From the NCBI RefSeq assembly GCF_010731615.1, contig NZ_AP022618.1, positions 1,426,001 to 1,490,000 of the forward strand: DNA of 64,000 bases, written 5' to 3'. The first letter of the stretch is position 1, and every line of letters starts with the position of its first letter. Of the stretch, positions 40,786-51,193 are shown one piece after another. Under the pieces are notes generated by a model. The model saw only the letters and a list, made by a program, of their open reading frames with translations. It made no database searches and had not been told where the DNA came from. A program made the translations under genes and the position numbers. This DNA comes from Mycolicibacterium insubricum (GTDB lineage Bacteria; Actinomycetota; Actinomycetes; Mycobacteriales; Mycobacteriaceae).

Positions 40786-42165
40786 TCATGGTGGGCTCTG
40801 TCCGTTCTCCTCGGGCCGGACCGGACCCGGCTCCGGCCCGGCCGGACTCACTCCCGGCCAAAGTGCTTGGCCGCCAGGTGCGTACATCGGCGCGCCATAG
40901 GGAGGGGTATCCGGGCCGGCGCTCGGGCCGATCGCCGGCCCCGGGAGGCATTCGGAGACGCCGGGGCGCTCCGGGACCGCACGCGTCACCGGGAACCAGT
41001 TGGCAGCGCACGGATACCCGATCCCCGGATTGGGCCGGGCATCCAGACCGGTGCCCCAGCCGGTGTTGGTGATGAGTTGACGGACCGGGAAATTCTTCGA
41101 AACATCGGGCAGGGAACCGCAACTCGGCTTTCCTCCCGGGCCTCCTTTGGCGGCGACGATCGGCAGGTTGTCGGGGAATCGGTAGGGATCATTGCCGGGC
41201 AGCAGCGCCACGTCGAACTGCAGAGAACGCCCGTCGGCGCCGCCGAAGGCCGAGTACGCGCCGTCCTTCAGGTTGTTGGTGGTGCCCACCAGCATGCAGG
41301 TGAAGGTGGGGCTGTACTCGAACAGCAGATCGGCCGTCGGGGCGAGCAGATGCGCGACCGACTTCAGGTTGTCCTTGTTGGTGGCCAGCAGATCCGTTGC
41401 GGCATCGCCGAATCCAATTGCATTCATCAACAGGACATCCAACGCGGAGGACTGCCGCACCAGCGTTTCGCTGGTGGTGTTGAACGAGTCGAGGATGGTG
41501 AGGATGTTCTGGGCGGCACCGGCGTAGGTGTCGTTGAAGCGTTTGAAGGAACGCCAGTCCCGCTGGATCAGGTCGTTTCGGGCATTGAGTTCGGTCAGCA
41601 CCCGGTTCAGCGCGGTAGTGGCCTCACCCATCCGGTCGCCCTTGCCGCGGACGGCTTCGGCGACCGCGGTCAGGACCGAGTTCAGCTTGGCCGGGTCGAT
41701 CATCTTGACCAGTTCGACGACGTTCTCGAAGACGGAGTTGATCTCCGCTCCGCCGTTGGTGGCGCGCAGCAGCGCGCCCGCCGCCAGCCGCTGGTTCGAG
41801 GGCTCGGCTGGGACCACCAGGTTGACGAACTTGGAGCCGAACGCGGTGGTCACATCGATCCGGGGCTCGACATTGGCCGGGATGAGCCGGAGCTGATCGG
41901 GCTGGATGTGCAGTTCGAGCAGAGCGCCATCGGCAGTGTTGGAGATCCGGTCGACCCGGCCGACCTCGACGCCGCGCATCTTCACCTTGGCATTGGGCTC
42001 CATGATGATTCCGGAGCGTTCGGCGGACACGGTGACCGTCACGTAGGAGCGGAACACCCCGGCGAAGGTCGCCGAGGTGACCGAGATGAATACTCCGACG
42101 GCGACGAGCAGAATCAGCGCGGACCACCCCGGTCCGACGCGATGATCTCCTGGTCGCTGTTCCAT
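40786..42165 (-). CDS. mceA: Mce-family protein MceA
   Basis: The 459-residue first subunit has a membrane helix near 15-35 (SALILLVAVGVFISVTSATF), an MCE domain (VTVSAERSGIIMEPNAKVKM near 45-64 and RGVEVGRVDRIS), a coil region, a cysteine-containing domain (FTCMLVGTTNNLKDGAYSAF near 292-311) typical of MceA proteins, and a proline-rich tail. The ATG follows the yrbEB stop after four bases. The order yrbEA-yrbEB-mceA-F is complete. Confidence 0.94.
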   Translation of the reverse strand: MEQRPGDHRVGPGWSALILLVAVGVFISVTSATFAGVFRSYVTVTVSAERSGIIMEPNAKVKMRGVEVGRVDRISNTADGALLELHIQPDQLRLIPANVEPRIDVTTAFGSKFVNLVVPAEPSNQRLAAGALLRATNGGAEINSVFENVVELVKMIDPAKLNSVLTAVAEAVRGKGDRMGEATTALNRVLTELNARNDLIQRDWRSFKRFNDTYAGAAQNILTILDSFNTTSETLVRQSSALDVLLMNAIGFGDAATDLLATNKDNLKSVAHLLAPTADLLFEYSPTFTCMLVGTTNNLKDGAYSAFGGADGRSLQFDVALLPGNDPYRFPDNLPIVAAKGGPGGKPSCGSLPDVSKNFPVRQLITNTGWGTGLDARPNPGIGYPCAANWFPVTRAVPERPGVSECLPGPAIGPSAGPDTPPYGAPMYAPGGQALWPGVSPAGPEPGPVRPEENGQSPP

Positions 42166-42169
42166 CGCG

Positions 42170-43024
42170 CTAACCGGCCAGGTTGAAGTTGCCGGACTGA
42201 CCGTAGACGGCCAGTGAGATGAAGACGATCTCGATCGCGGCGATGACCATCGAGATGCGTACGGCCCGCCCCACGGCCTCGCCGACGCCGGCAGGCCCGC
42301 CGCCGGCGGTGTAGCCGTAATACGTGTGCACCATCATGATGACCACCGCGATCGCCACCACCTGACCGAAGGACCAGATCAGATCGGTGGGGTTGAGGAA
42401 AGTGTTGAAGTAGTGGTCGTACACCCCGGCGCCTTGGCCGTATATCGCGGTGGTTCCGGTACGGGCGGCGAGGAAGGCCATCAGCACCGCGACGCAGTAC
42501 AGCGGGATAACGACGATCACCCCGGCGATGACGCGGGTCGATGCCAGATAGGAGATGCTCCGGATGCCGATGACCTCCAGCGCGTCGATCTCCTCGTTGA
42601 TCCGCATGGCACCGATCTGTGCGGTGGCGCCGGCACCGATCGTCGCCGACAGCGCGATCGCGGTGGTGCCGGGCACGATCAGCCGCACGTTGAAGAAGGC
42701 CGACGCGAAGCCGGTCAGCGCCTCGAATCCGACCGATGCGAGTTGGTTGTAGCCCTGCACCGCAACCAGCGCGCCGGTGGTGATCGTGAGGAACCCGACG
42801 ATGGCCACGGTTCCGCCCACCACCGCCAGTGCACCGGTGCCCAACCCCATCTGGGCTATCAGGCGAAACAGTTCGGTGCGGTAGCTGACTAACACGTCGG
42901 GGACGGATGACAGTGTCTTGGAATAGAACTGGGCCTGGAGGCCGATGGTCTTCCACCCGGAGACGACATCGGCGACCAGGCGATGCACGCGCGGGTGCAG
43001 GGTGCTGGGCAGGGTTGCGGTCAC
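42170..43024 (-). CDS. yrbEB: YrbEB, MlaE-type permease of the Mce transporter
   Basis: A 284-residue integral membrane permease. The N-terminal amphipathic part is followed by about five or six helices, including MGLGTGALAVVGGTVAIVGF near 59-78, and the conserved cytoplasmic motif GATAQIGAMRINEEIDALEV near 132-151 where the ATPase MceG couples. GTG at 43024 is the start, ten bases after the yrbEA stop. YrbEA and YrbEB form the membrane core of the importer. No mceG ATPase gene is in the window; in mycobacteria it is encoded elsewhere. Confidence 0.94.
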   Translation of the reverse strand: MTATLPSTLHPRVHRLVADVVSGWKTIGLQAQFYSKTLSSVPDVLVSYRTELFRLIAQMGLGTGALAVVGGTVAIVGFLTITTGALVAVQGYNQLASVGFEALTGFASAFFNVRLIVPGTTAIALSATIGAGATAQIGAMRINEEIDALEVIGIRSISYLASTRVIAGVIVVIPLYCVAVLMAFLAARTGTTAIYGQGAGVYDHYFNTFLNPTDLIWSFGQVVAIAVVIMMVHTYYGYTAGGGPAGVGEAVGRAVRISMVIAAIEIVFISLAVYGQSGNFNLAG

Positions 43025-43034
43025 GAGAATTCCC

Positions 43035-43805
43035 TCAGTTCAGCGTGAACTGAATGCCGACGGCGGTCACCACGATGTTGATGGCGAACAGCACCATGAA
43101 GGTGAAGACCACGGTTTCGTTGACGGCGTTGCCGACACCGGCGGGCCCACCGCCGACCGAAAGTCCCTTGTAGCAAGCGATCAGTCCGGCGGCCGTGCCG
43201 AACAGGGCAGCCTTCACCAGGGCCACGATCACGTCGGGTAGACCGGTCAGGAGGGTCAGGCCCGCAACGAAAGCGCCGGGGGAGACGTGCTGGACGTAGA
43301 CGGTGAACAGAAACGCCCCGGAGAGGCCGACGAGGATCACCGAGGCCGATAACGCCAGCGCGACCGTGGTCGCCGCCAGTACCCGCGGCACCACCAGCGC
43401 CTGGATCGGATTGATGCCCATGACCCGGAGTGCGTCGATCTCGTCACGAATGGTGCGGGCGCCGAGGTCGGCACACATGGCTGTCGCCCCGGCGCCGGAC
43501 ACCACCAGCACGGTGACGATGGGGCCGATCTGGTTCACCGTGCCGATGGCCGAGCCGGTGCCGGCGAAGTCCGTGGCACCGAATTCGGTGAGCAGGATGT
43601 TGAAGGTGAACACCAATAGCACCGAATAGGGCATGGTCAGCATCAGGGCCGGCAGTACCGACACCCGTGCGACGAACCAGCTCTGGATGATGTACTCCCG
43701 CCACGCCAGAGGCGAGCGGAACACGGCGATGAATGTGTCGATTGTCATCGCGAAGAAGCCGCCCATGGCGCGGATCGGCTTGGCGGCCGCCTGTACCGAC
43801 GTCAT
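43035..43805 (-). CDS. yrbEA: YrbEA, MlaE-type permease of the Mce transporter
   Basis: A 256-residue permease and first gene of the mce operon. It has the conserved IRAMGGFFAMTIDTFIAVF start, about five helices, and the motif GATAMCADLGARTIRDEIDA that contacts the ATPase. ATG at 43805 was chosen because it places the GGFF motif at the usual distance; a GTG at 43835 in the same frame is possible, and neither has a strong ribosome site. The region upstream (43806-44028) is shared with a divergent MPT51-like gene and contains a G5-TATT-C3 element. Confidence 0.92.
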   Translation of the reverse strand: MTSVQAAAKPIRAMGGFFAMTIDTFIAVFRSPLAWREYIIQSWFVARVSVLPALMLTMPYSVLLVFTFNILLTEFGATDFAGTGSAIGTVNQIGPIVTVLVVSGAGATAMCADLGARTIRDEIDALRVMGINPIQALVVPRVLAATTVALALSASVILVGLSGAFLFTVYVQHVSPGAFVAGLTLLTGLPDVIVALVKAALFGTAAGLIACYKGLSVGGGPAGVGNAVNETVVFTFMVLFAINIVVTAVGIQFTLN

Positions 43806-44028
43806 TGGCGGCGTCGCGGGTGACGTGAGACACACAACATGGCCGAAACGCTACGAAGGCCCGGCGGCGTTGTCGTCTCCCCGTCGGGGTGCTTGTGCTC
43901 CCCCGTCGGGGGTATTCCCCGCCGCGGACCTGGTTGGCGACCAGAAATCGGGGTTACGCTGCGCGCTGTTAGGGCCTTGGGATGCCTGTCTGAATACGAA
44001 GTTCCTGCAACTGATTTCGGAGAACATC
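43806..44028. promoter_or_regulatory. Divergent promoter region between the mce operon and the MPT51-like gene
   Basis: No gene is visible in these 223 bases. Two CCCCGTCGGGG-type dyads lie at about 43879-43889 and 43901-43912, the second running into GGGGGTATTCCC at 43908-43919. This last element differs at one position from one in the luxR/nitronate monooxygenase promoter region (20661-20672). Confidence 0.4.
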
Positions 44029-44946
44029 ATGGCGGGTGAGCATTTCGACCGGGCGGTGTGGGCCAGGTCGGGCGGGACGTGCGCCGGGCTGGCCGCGGTA
44101 CTCATGCTCCTCGTCGCACTGGTTGCGCCGGTGCCCGCACGAGCAGCCGGCGTGGAATACCTGTCGGTGCCCTCGGCGGCGATGGGACGTGAGATCCCGG
44201 TGGCCTTCCAGGCGGGCGGTCCACACGCGGTCTATCTGCTGGATGCCTTCAACGCCGGCCCGGAGGTCAGCAACTGGGTGAGCGAGGGCAACGCGATGAG
44301 CGTGCTGGCCCACCGCGGGGTTTCACTGGTTGCGCCGGCCGGTGGTGGCTTCAGCATGTACACCGACTGGCAAGGCGACGGCAGTCGCCAGTGGGAGACG
44401 TTCCTGTCGACGGAACTGCCGGACTGGCTGGCGGCGAACAAGGGGTTGGCGGCCGGCGGGCACGGTGTCGTCGGCGCAGCGCAGGGGGGCACCGCGGCGC
44501 TGACGTTGGCCACCTTTCATCCGGGGCGGTTCCGCTACGCCGGGTCGCTGTCGGGGTACCTGAATCCATCGGCCACCGCGGTCAACGGCGCGCTGCGCGC
44601 CGGGATGATGCAGTTCGGTGGTGTCGACACGGATCTGATGTGGGGGATTCCGCAGGCGGGCGGATGGAAAGCGCATGATCCGTACCTGTACGTGCCGGAA
44701 CTGGTGAACAACCGCACCCGGCTGTGGGTGTCCGCCCCGGCGACGCCAGAGTGCAGCGACCCCGCGGCGATGGTGGGTTACTGCGGGCTGGCCGTCGGCA
44801 CCAACCGGGACTTCGCGGCCCAGTACCGGGCCATGGGCGGGGCGAACGGCACCTTCACCTTCCCGGCTTCCGGCGGCCACGACTGGGGAACCTGGGCGGC
44901 CCAACTCGCGGCACTGGCCCAGGATCTGGTGTCCACCGTCGCATGA
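44029..44946 (+). CDS. Secreted MPT51/FbpD-like antigen 85 homologue lacking the catalytic serine
   Basis: The 305-residue alpha/beta-hydrolase fold protein is exported by a signal peptide ending near residue 39 (VPARAAG). Antigen 85 landmarks are YLSVPSAAMGREIPVAFQAG, WETFLSTELPDWLA near 122-135 and FPASGGHDWGTWAAQLAAL near the end. The nucleophile elbow reads GAAQGG at 149-154, with alanine where mycolyltransferases have serine, as in MPT51. It should therefore bind and not transfer mycolates; MPT51 binds fibronectin. ATG at 44029 with GGAG upstream was chosen. It is divergent from the mce operon and converges with a lipoprotein gene. Confidence 0.88.
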   Translation: MAGEHFDRAVWARSGGTCAGLAAVLMLLVALVAPVPARAAGVEYLSVPSAAMGREIPVAFQAGGPHAVYLLDAFNAGPEVSNWVSEGNAMSVLAHRGVSLVAPAGGGFSMYTDWQGDGSRQWETFLSTELPDWLAANKGLAAGGHGVVGAAQGGTAALTLATFHPGRFRYAGSLSGYLNPSATAVNGALRAGMMQFGGVDTDLMWGIPQAGGWKAHDPYLYVPELVNNRTRLWVSAPATPECSDPAAMVGYCGLAVGTNRDFAAQYRAMGGANGTFTFPASGGHDWGTWAAQLAALAQDLVSTVA

Positions 44947-44949
44947 CGG

Positions 44950-45359
44950 TCAGTTCCGACGCTGGAACGGGCCCGGCAGCGGGCCGAACGGACCGTTGCT
45001 GGGGTGGATGTCGCAGACCTCCCAGCCGCCGTGATCCTCGGCGGAGAAACTGATGCCCAGGTCGGTGACGTGCAGGTACAGCCCGGCGACGATGGCGTGC
45101 GCGGAGTCCGACGAAGTGGTCTTCAGCTCGTCGGGGCCGTTGCTGTACAGCCCGTCGAAGGCGACGCGCACCTCGTCGTCGGAATGCCGGGCCATCTCCT
45201 CTGCCAGCGCCCCGCACGAGTCGGAGCGCAGGGCGGCGACATCGCCGGACCGGGCGGCGGCCAGGTGGGCGCGCACCGCCGCCTCGGCGCTGTCGTACGG
45301 GCCCGAGTCACCGGACGAACACCCCGCCAGCATCAGCAGCGCGGCCAGCGTCAGGGCTC

Positions 45360-45369
<10 letters not shown>
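44950..45369 (-). CDS. Small lipoprotein of unknown function
   Basis: The 139-residue protein has a signal sequence (RALTLAALLMLAGC) with the lipobox cysteine near residue 16, then a serine/glycine linker and an NTF2-like or DUF4878-like domain (DSAEAAVRAHLAAARSGDV near 25-43 and HVTDLGISFSAEDHGGWEV). GTG at 45369 was chosen; it overlaps the end of rmlC by ten bases. I do not know the function. It converges with the MPT51-like gene with only three bases between. Confidence 0.72.
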
Positions 45370-47573
<2,204 letters not shown>

Positions 47574-47587
47574 CGCCACCTACTTGC

Positions 47588-47609
47588 TAATCTAAAGTGA
47601 ACTTGATTA
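47588..47609. promoter_or_regulatory. AT-rich dyad between the HxlR and haloalkane dehalogenase genes
   Basis: TAATC-TA-AAGT and ACTT-GATTA form an inverted repeat around a GA centre, with two extra bases in the left arm. It lies in the short divergent gap and would cover both promoters. Binding by the adjacent HxlR protein is an inference. Confidence 0.4.
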
Positions 47610-47632
47610 TATCAGCATAGCGAGGGGGCAAT

Positions 47633-48505
47633 GTGACCGAGGCGCACCGGCCCACGTGGGTCGACGACGAGCTGTTTCCGTTCGAGAGCCGATTCATCGA
47701 CATCGACGGGCACCGCATTCACTACGTGGACGAAGGGGCGGGGCCGGTGCTGCTTTTCCTGCACGGCAATCCGACCTGGTCGTTCGACTATCGGAAGGTG
47801 ATCGACGCGCTGCGGACGGAGTTCCGTTGCATCGCCGTGGACTACCCCGGCTTCGGATTGTCCGCGGCGGCACCGGGATACCGGTATCTGCCCGCCGAGC
47901 ATGCTGAGGTGATCGGCGGTTTCGTGGACGCGCTGGATCTGCGTGGCGTGACGCTGGTGGCCCACGACTGGGGCGGCCCGATCGGGCTGGCCGTGGCGCA
48001 GCGGCGCCCGGAGCGTTTCGATCGCCTGGTGCTGACCAACACCTGGGCGTGGCCGGTGGAGTCCCTGCTCGTGCAGACCATGTCGCATGTGATGGGCAGC
48101 CCGATCGGCCGGCTGCTCATCCGGCAGCTCAACCTCTTCGTCAACGCCATGATCCCCATCGGGCACCGGCTCACCAAGCCCACCGACGACGAGATGAACC
48201 ACTACCGCAATGCTCTCGGCAACCCGGCGCGGCGGGAGGCCTCGGCGGTGTTCCCCCGGGAAATCACCGCCAGCCGGGAATTCCTCGGCGAGGTCGAAGC
48301 GGGGCTGCCCGGTATCTCGGGGCTGCCGGCATTGATCGTGTGGGGCGACGCCGACTTCGCCTTCGGCGACGACGAACTGCGGCGCTGGCAGCAGATCCTC
48401 ACCGACCACCGGACCGTCATCGTCGACGGCGCCGGCCACTTCGTGCCGTCCGACGCACCCGAGCAATTCGGGGCGGCGATCCGCAGTTGGCACGGGTCGG
48501 CGTAG
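47633..48505 (+). CDS. Alpha/beta hydrolase, probable haloalkane dehalogenase (HLD-III, DmbC-like)
   Basis: The 290-residue alpha/beta hydrolase has the dehalogenase plan: halide-stabilising asparagine 46 (HGNPTWS), nucleophile aspartate 112 followed by tryptophan 113 (AHDWGG), late acid in WGDADFAF and base histidine 269. The pattern recalls M. tuberculosis Rv1833c (DmbC). The natural substrate of such mycobacterial enzymes is unknown. GTG at 47633 has GAGGGGG upstream; an out-of-frame ATG overlaps it and stops at once. It is followed by a coupled TfoX-like gene and is divergent from the HxlR regulator. Confidence 0.85.
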   Translation: MTEAHRPTWVDDELFPFESRFIDIDGHRIHYVDEGAGPVLLFLHGNPTWSFDYRKVIDALRTEFRCIAVDYPGFGLSAAAPGYRYLPAEHAEVIGGFVDALDLRGVTLVAHDWGGPIGLAVAQRRPERFDRLVLTNTWAWPVESLLVQTMSHVMGSPIGRLLIRQLNLFVNAMIPIGHRLTKPTDDEMNHYRNALGNPARREASAVFPREITASREFLGEVEAGLPGISGLPALIVWGDADFAFGDDELRRWQQILTDHRTVIVDGAGHFVPSDAPEQFGAAIRSWHGSA

Positions 48506-48993
48506 TGGCCCACGACGCGCACCTCGCCGCTCGGGTGCGGGCATCGTTCGGTGGCGACCCGTCGCTGAGCGAGAAGGCGATGTTCGGCGCGCTGGCCTTC
48601 CTGGTCGACGGCCGGATCGCCGTCGTCGTCAACGCCGGCGGACTGTGGGTCCGCGCTGGTGACGCCGCAGGCGCTGCCGAGCTGTTGCGGACCACCCCGG
48701 CCCGCCCGGCGGAGATGGGGGCCAAGGAGATGCGCGGTTGGGTCCAGGTCGATGCCGAGCACCTGTGGGGCCAGCCGGACCTCGATGAGTGGATCGCCAT
48801 CGGCATCGCCGCGGCGTCCGCGAAGGCCGAACGTAGCCGAACACCGAACCAGGCCGCCAGCGAGTTTCACGCCTCGGTCAGCGCTTCGGCTCGGGCGGCG
48901 GCTCCGGGGTGCCCGTCCGCGACAGCAGCGCCGCCAGGTCGATGCCTGAGGCCCGCAGCGCCTCCACCACGTTGGCGACGGCGATCGGGCTGA
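48505..48993 (+). CDS. TfoX N-terminal domain-like protein, with an odd C-terminal extension
   Basis: About the first 110 residues match the TfoX/Sxy N-terminal domain (SLSEKAMFGALAFLVDGRIA near 19-38, EMRGWVQVDAEHLWGQPDLD). In actinobacteria this domain occurs alone and has no proven role in competence. The frame then continues to 162 residues through low-complexity sequence that overlaps the convergent flotillin gene by 116 bases, so the natural stop may have been lost. GTG shares one base with the dehalogenase stop. Confidence 0.7.
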   Translation: MAHDAHLAARVRASFGGDPSLSEKAMFGALAFLVDGRIAVVVNAGGLWVRAGDAAGAAELLRTTPARPAEMGAKEMRGWVQVDAEHLWGQPDLDEWIAIGIAAASAKAERSRTPNQAASEFHASVSASARAAAPGCPSATAAPPGRCLRPAAPPPRWRRRSG

Positions 48994-50407
48994 CCCCGAG
49001 CAGCGAACCGATCCCGGCCTGGGCGTCGGCGGACCCGCCGATGATGGACAGCCGGTCGATCGAGGACAGCGGGGTCGCCGCGGCCTCGGTGGCCTTGACC
49101 ACCGATGCCAGCACATCGGGCAGGGTGAGCAGCCGGGCGGCCTCCGGGCTGTAGGAGTTCAGCGCCGCCGCGATCTGCTCCTTGCCCTCGGCCTCGGCGA
49201 CCAGCTTGGCCTTGATGCCGTCGGCCTCGGCCTGCTGCTCGGCGCGCAGCGCCTCGGCGGCGATCTTGCGGGCGTCGGCCTCGGCGACCAGCTTGGCCTT
49301 GATGCCGTCGGCCTCGGCCTGGCGCTCCACCCGCAGCGCGTCGGCCTCGAACTTGCGGGCGTCGGCCTGGGACTCGCCGGCCTGGCGGGCCGCCTCCGCG
49401 GAGGCCTGCGCGGTGAGGATCGCGGCCTGGCGCGCGCCCTCGGCGCGGGCGATGTCGGCCTGGCGCTGGGCCTCGGCCGGGGCGATCACGTCGGCCGCCA
49501 ACGCGGCCTGGGCCTGCTCGGCGCGGCGCTGCTCGACCTCGATGCGGGCCTGCACCCGGGCCGCCTCGGCCTGCTCGACGGCGATACCCACGTCCTTCTG
49601 CGCGCGGGCGTTGGCCAGCGGGCCGGCCTGGTCGGCCTGGGCGTTCTCCGCTTCGGTTTGGGCGCGCAGCCGGGCCAGCTCGACGTCGCGGCGCTGGTTG
49701 GCCGTGGCGATCGCGGTATCGGCCTCGGCCTGGGCGACGGCGCCGGCCTGGCGGGCCTTGGCGGACTGGATCTGCGCGTCGCGCTCGGCCTCGGCGGTGC
49801 CGACGGCGGCGTCCCGCTTGACCTCGGCGATACGGCGCTGGCCCAGTGATTCCAGGTAGCCGTTGCGGTCGGAGATGCCGGCGATCTTGAGCACGTCGAC
49901 CTCCATGCCGATCCGCGCCAGGTCGCCGCCGGCCTCCTCGACCACGCTGCGGGCCAGCGAGTCACGATTGGAGTTGAGGTCCTCGACCGTCATTGTTGCG
50001 GTGATACCGCGCAGCGAGCCGGCCAGGATCTCGTTGATCTGGCGCTGCAATTCCTCCAGGTCGGAGGTCAGGAAGCGCTGCACCGCGGTCTGCACCGCCT
50101 CGTCGGCCGACCCGATGCGCACCAGGCCGACGGCCTCCACGTTCACCGGCACGCCGTCGTTGCTCAGGGCGTTCTGCAGGTTGATGCTGACGTTGAACGG
50201 CTCCAGGCTCATCACGTCGACGCGTTCGATGCCGGGCATCCGGAACCGTGCCCCGCCGCGCACCACCTTGGGCGTACCGCGGCCGGTGAACACCGCCACC
50301 TCGTTAGGCGGCACCTTGATGTAGTTCTTCACATAGATCAAGGGGAGCACCACCAGCAGGAGCAGCGCGGCGACCGCGGCGATGATGACGATCAGCAGGG
50401 TGGACAA
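48878..50407 (-). CDS. Flotillin/SPFH-domain membrane protein
   Basis: A 509-residue flotillin-like protein that probably organises membrane microdomains. A membrane helix covers residues 4-25 (LIVIIAAVAALLLLVVLPLI), an SPFH/band 7 domain about 26-190 (NEVAVFTGRGTPKVVRGGAR), then a long Ala/Glu/Gln-rich coiled coil to about 410, and a short C-terminal domain. Within the coil a 29-residue unit (QAEADGIKAKLVAEA) is repeated almost exactly, also at DNA level. The start is TTG with GGAGG upstream. It pairs with the NfeD-like gene upstream, the common flotillin-NfeD arrangement. Confidence 0.9.
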   Translation of the reverse strand: MSTLLIVIIAAVAALLLLVVLPLIYVKNYIKVPPNEVAVFTGRGTPKVVRGGARFRMPGIERVDVMSLEPFNVSINLQNALSNDGVPVNVEAVGLVRIGSADEAVQTAVQRFLTSDLEELQRQINEILAGSLRGITATMTVEDLNSNRDSLARSVVEEAGGDLARIGMEVDVLKIAGISDRNGYLESLGQRRIAEVKRDAAVGTAEAERDAQIQSAKARQAGAVAQAEADTAIATANQRRDVELARLRAQTEAENAQADQAGPLANARAQKDVGIAVEQAEAARVQARIEVEQRRAEQAQAALAADVIAPAEAQRQADIARAEGARQAAILTAQASAEAARQAGESQADARKFEADALRVERQAEADGIKAKLVAEADARKIAAEALRAEQQAEADGIKAKLVAEAEGKEQIAAALNSYSPEAARLLTLPDVLASVVKATEAAATPLSSIDRLSIIGGSADAQAGIGSLLGVSPIAVANVVEALRASGIDLAALLSRTGTPEPPPEPKR

Positions 50408-50431
50408 CGGGGCCTCCGGGTTCGGCGTTGG

Positions 50432-50938
50432 TCAGGACTCGGGAATGGCGACGACGTGCACGGCGTCGGGATCGACGTCGGCGATGTAGACCTTGGTGGT
50501 CTTGGGCAGGGCCGACGGCTCGGCGGTGACGGCCCGGGCGTGCACCCGGTTGCCGTCGGAGTCGACGAAGGACACCTCGCCCCAGCCGTCGGCCGGGATG
50601 TCGAGGGTGACGATGCCGAGCAGGCCGACGTAGGAGTCTCGCCCGAGGTGGGAGTTGGCCTCCTGCCGGCGCAGGTAGGGCAGCAGCAGGCCCTGGAACG
50701 CGGCCATCAACGCCAATCCGCCGGCCACCGCGATCGCGCCGGCGCCCAGCGGCGGAATTCCGGCCCAGCCGCTGATCAGCCCCCCGGTGCCTGCGCCGAG
50801 CAGCCCCGCCGACACCCCGGTCAGGCTCAGGAACGGCAGTCCGTCGTGGTGCAGGCCGAGGTCGAGGTCGGTCGCCAGCAGCGCCACCAGCACGGCGATC
50901 CCGCCGATGGCGAACATCGCCACGTATACGGTGGTCAC
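50432..50938 (-). CDS. NfeD-like membrane protein
   Basis: A 168-residue protein with about three membrane helices (VAMFAIGGIAVLVALLA near 7-23, GLLGAGTGGLISGW, AIAVAGGLALMAAFQG) and a C-terminal OB-fold-like domain (GIVTLDIPADGWGEVSFVDS near 108-127). NfeD proteins work with flotillins in membrane organisation, and the flotillin gene follows after 24 bases. GTG at 50938 has AAGGGGA upstream. It is divergent from infA. Confidence 0.82.
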   Translation of the reverse strand: MTTVYVAMFAIGGIAVLVALLATDLDLGLHHDGLPFLSLTGVSAGLLGAGTGGLISGWAGIPPLGAGAIAVAGGLALMAAFQGLLLPYLRRQEANSHLGRDSYVGLLGIVTLDIPADGWGEVSFVDSDGNRVHARAVTAEPSALPKTTKVYIADVDPDAVHVVAIPES

Positions 50939-51002
50939 AGGGTCCCCTTCGGCTCGCCGGATTCCATTGTCCCACCCTTCGGCGATCGCCGGACGCGCGA
51001 TT

Positions 51003-51030
51003 TTGGGCCTGGCCGCACAGAGGGTATCGT
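51003..51030 (+). promoter_or_regulatory. Candidate sigma-A promoter of infA and the ribosomal gene cluster
   Basis: TTGGGC (51003-51008) and TATCGT (51025-51030) are 16 bases apart, about 160 bases before infA, leaving a long leader. Spacing and the -10 are acceptable for a mycobacterial housekeeping promoter. Not unique, so moderate confidence. The 255-base region 50939-51193 holds no gene. Confidence 0.35.
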
Positions 51031-51193
51031 GGTCAGACGGTGCGGTCGTCGCGCCGGCTTTTTTGTGTGTTTTCTTCGTTCGGCGGAATGCCCAGGTTGG
51101 AGCCCACGTTTTTAGTCGGAGCGCCTGCCGTGCCCGGACAGGTGTAGCAACCGACGAAGATACGAAACCGAAACGACAGGATCGCCAGAGAGT

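Noticed and set aside
42170..43805. yrbE genes as chlorinated-solvent or toluene tolerance ABC permeases
   Set aside because: The MlaE fold is shared, but the following six mce genes show this is a Mce transporter.
48886..49900. Repetitive GCCTCGGCC-like sequence as a CRISPR or satellite
   Set aside because: It is the Ala/Glu/Gln/Arg-rich coiled-coil coding sequence of the flotillin gene, with no regular spacer pattern.
51042..51075. T-rich run before infA as a terminator
   Set aside because: The T-run is not preceded by a stable stem, and there is no plus-strand gene ending before it.
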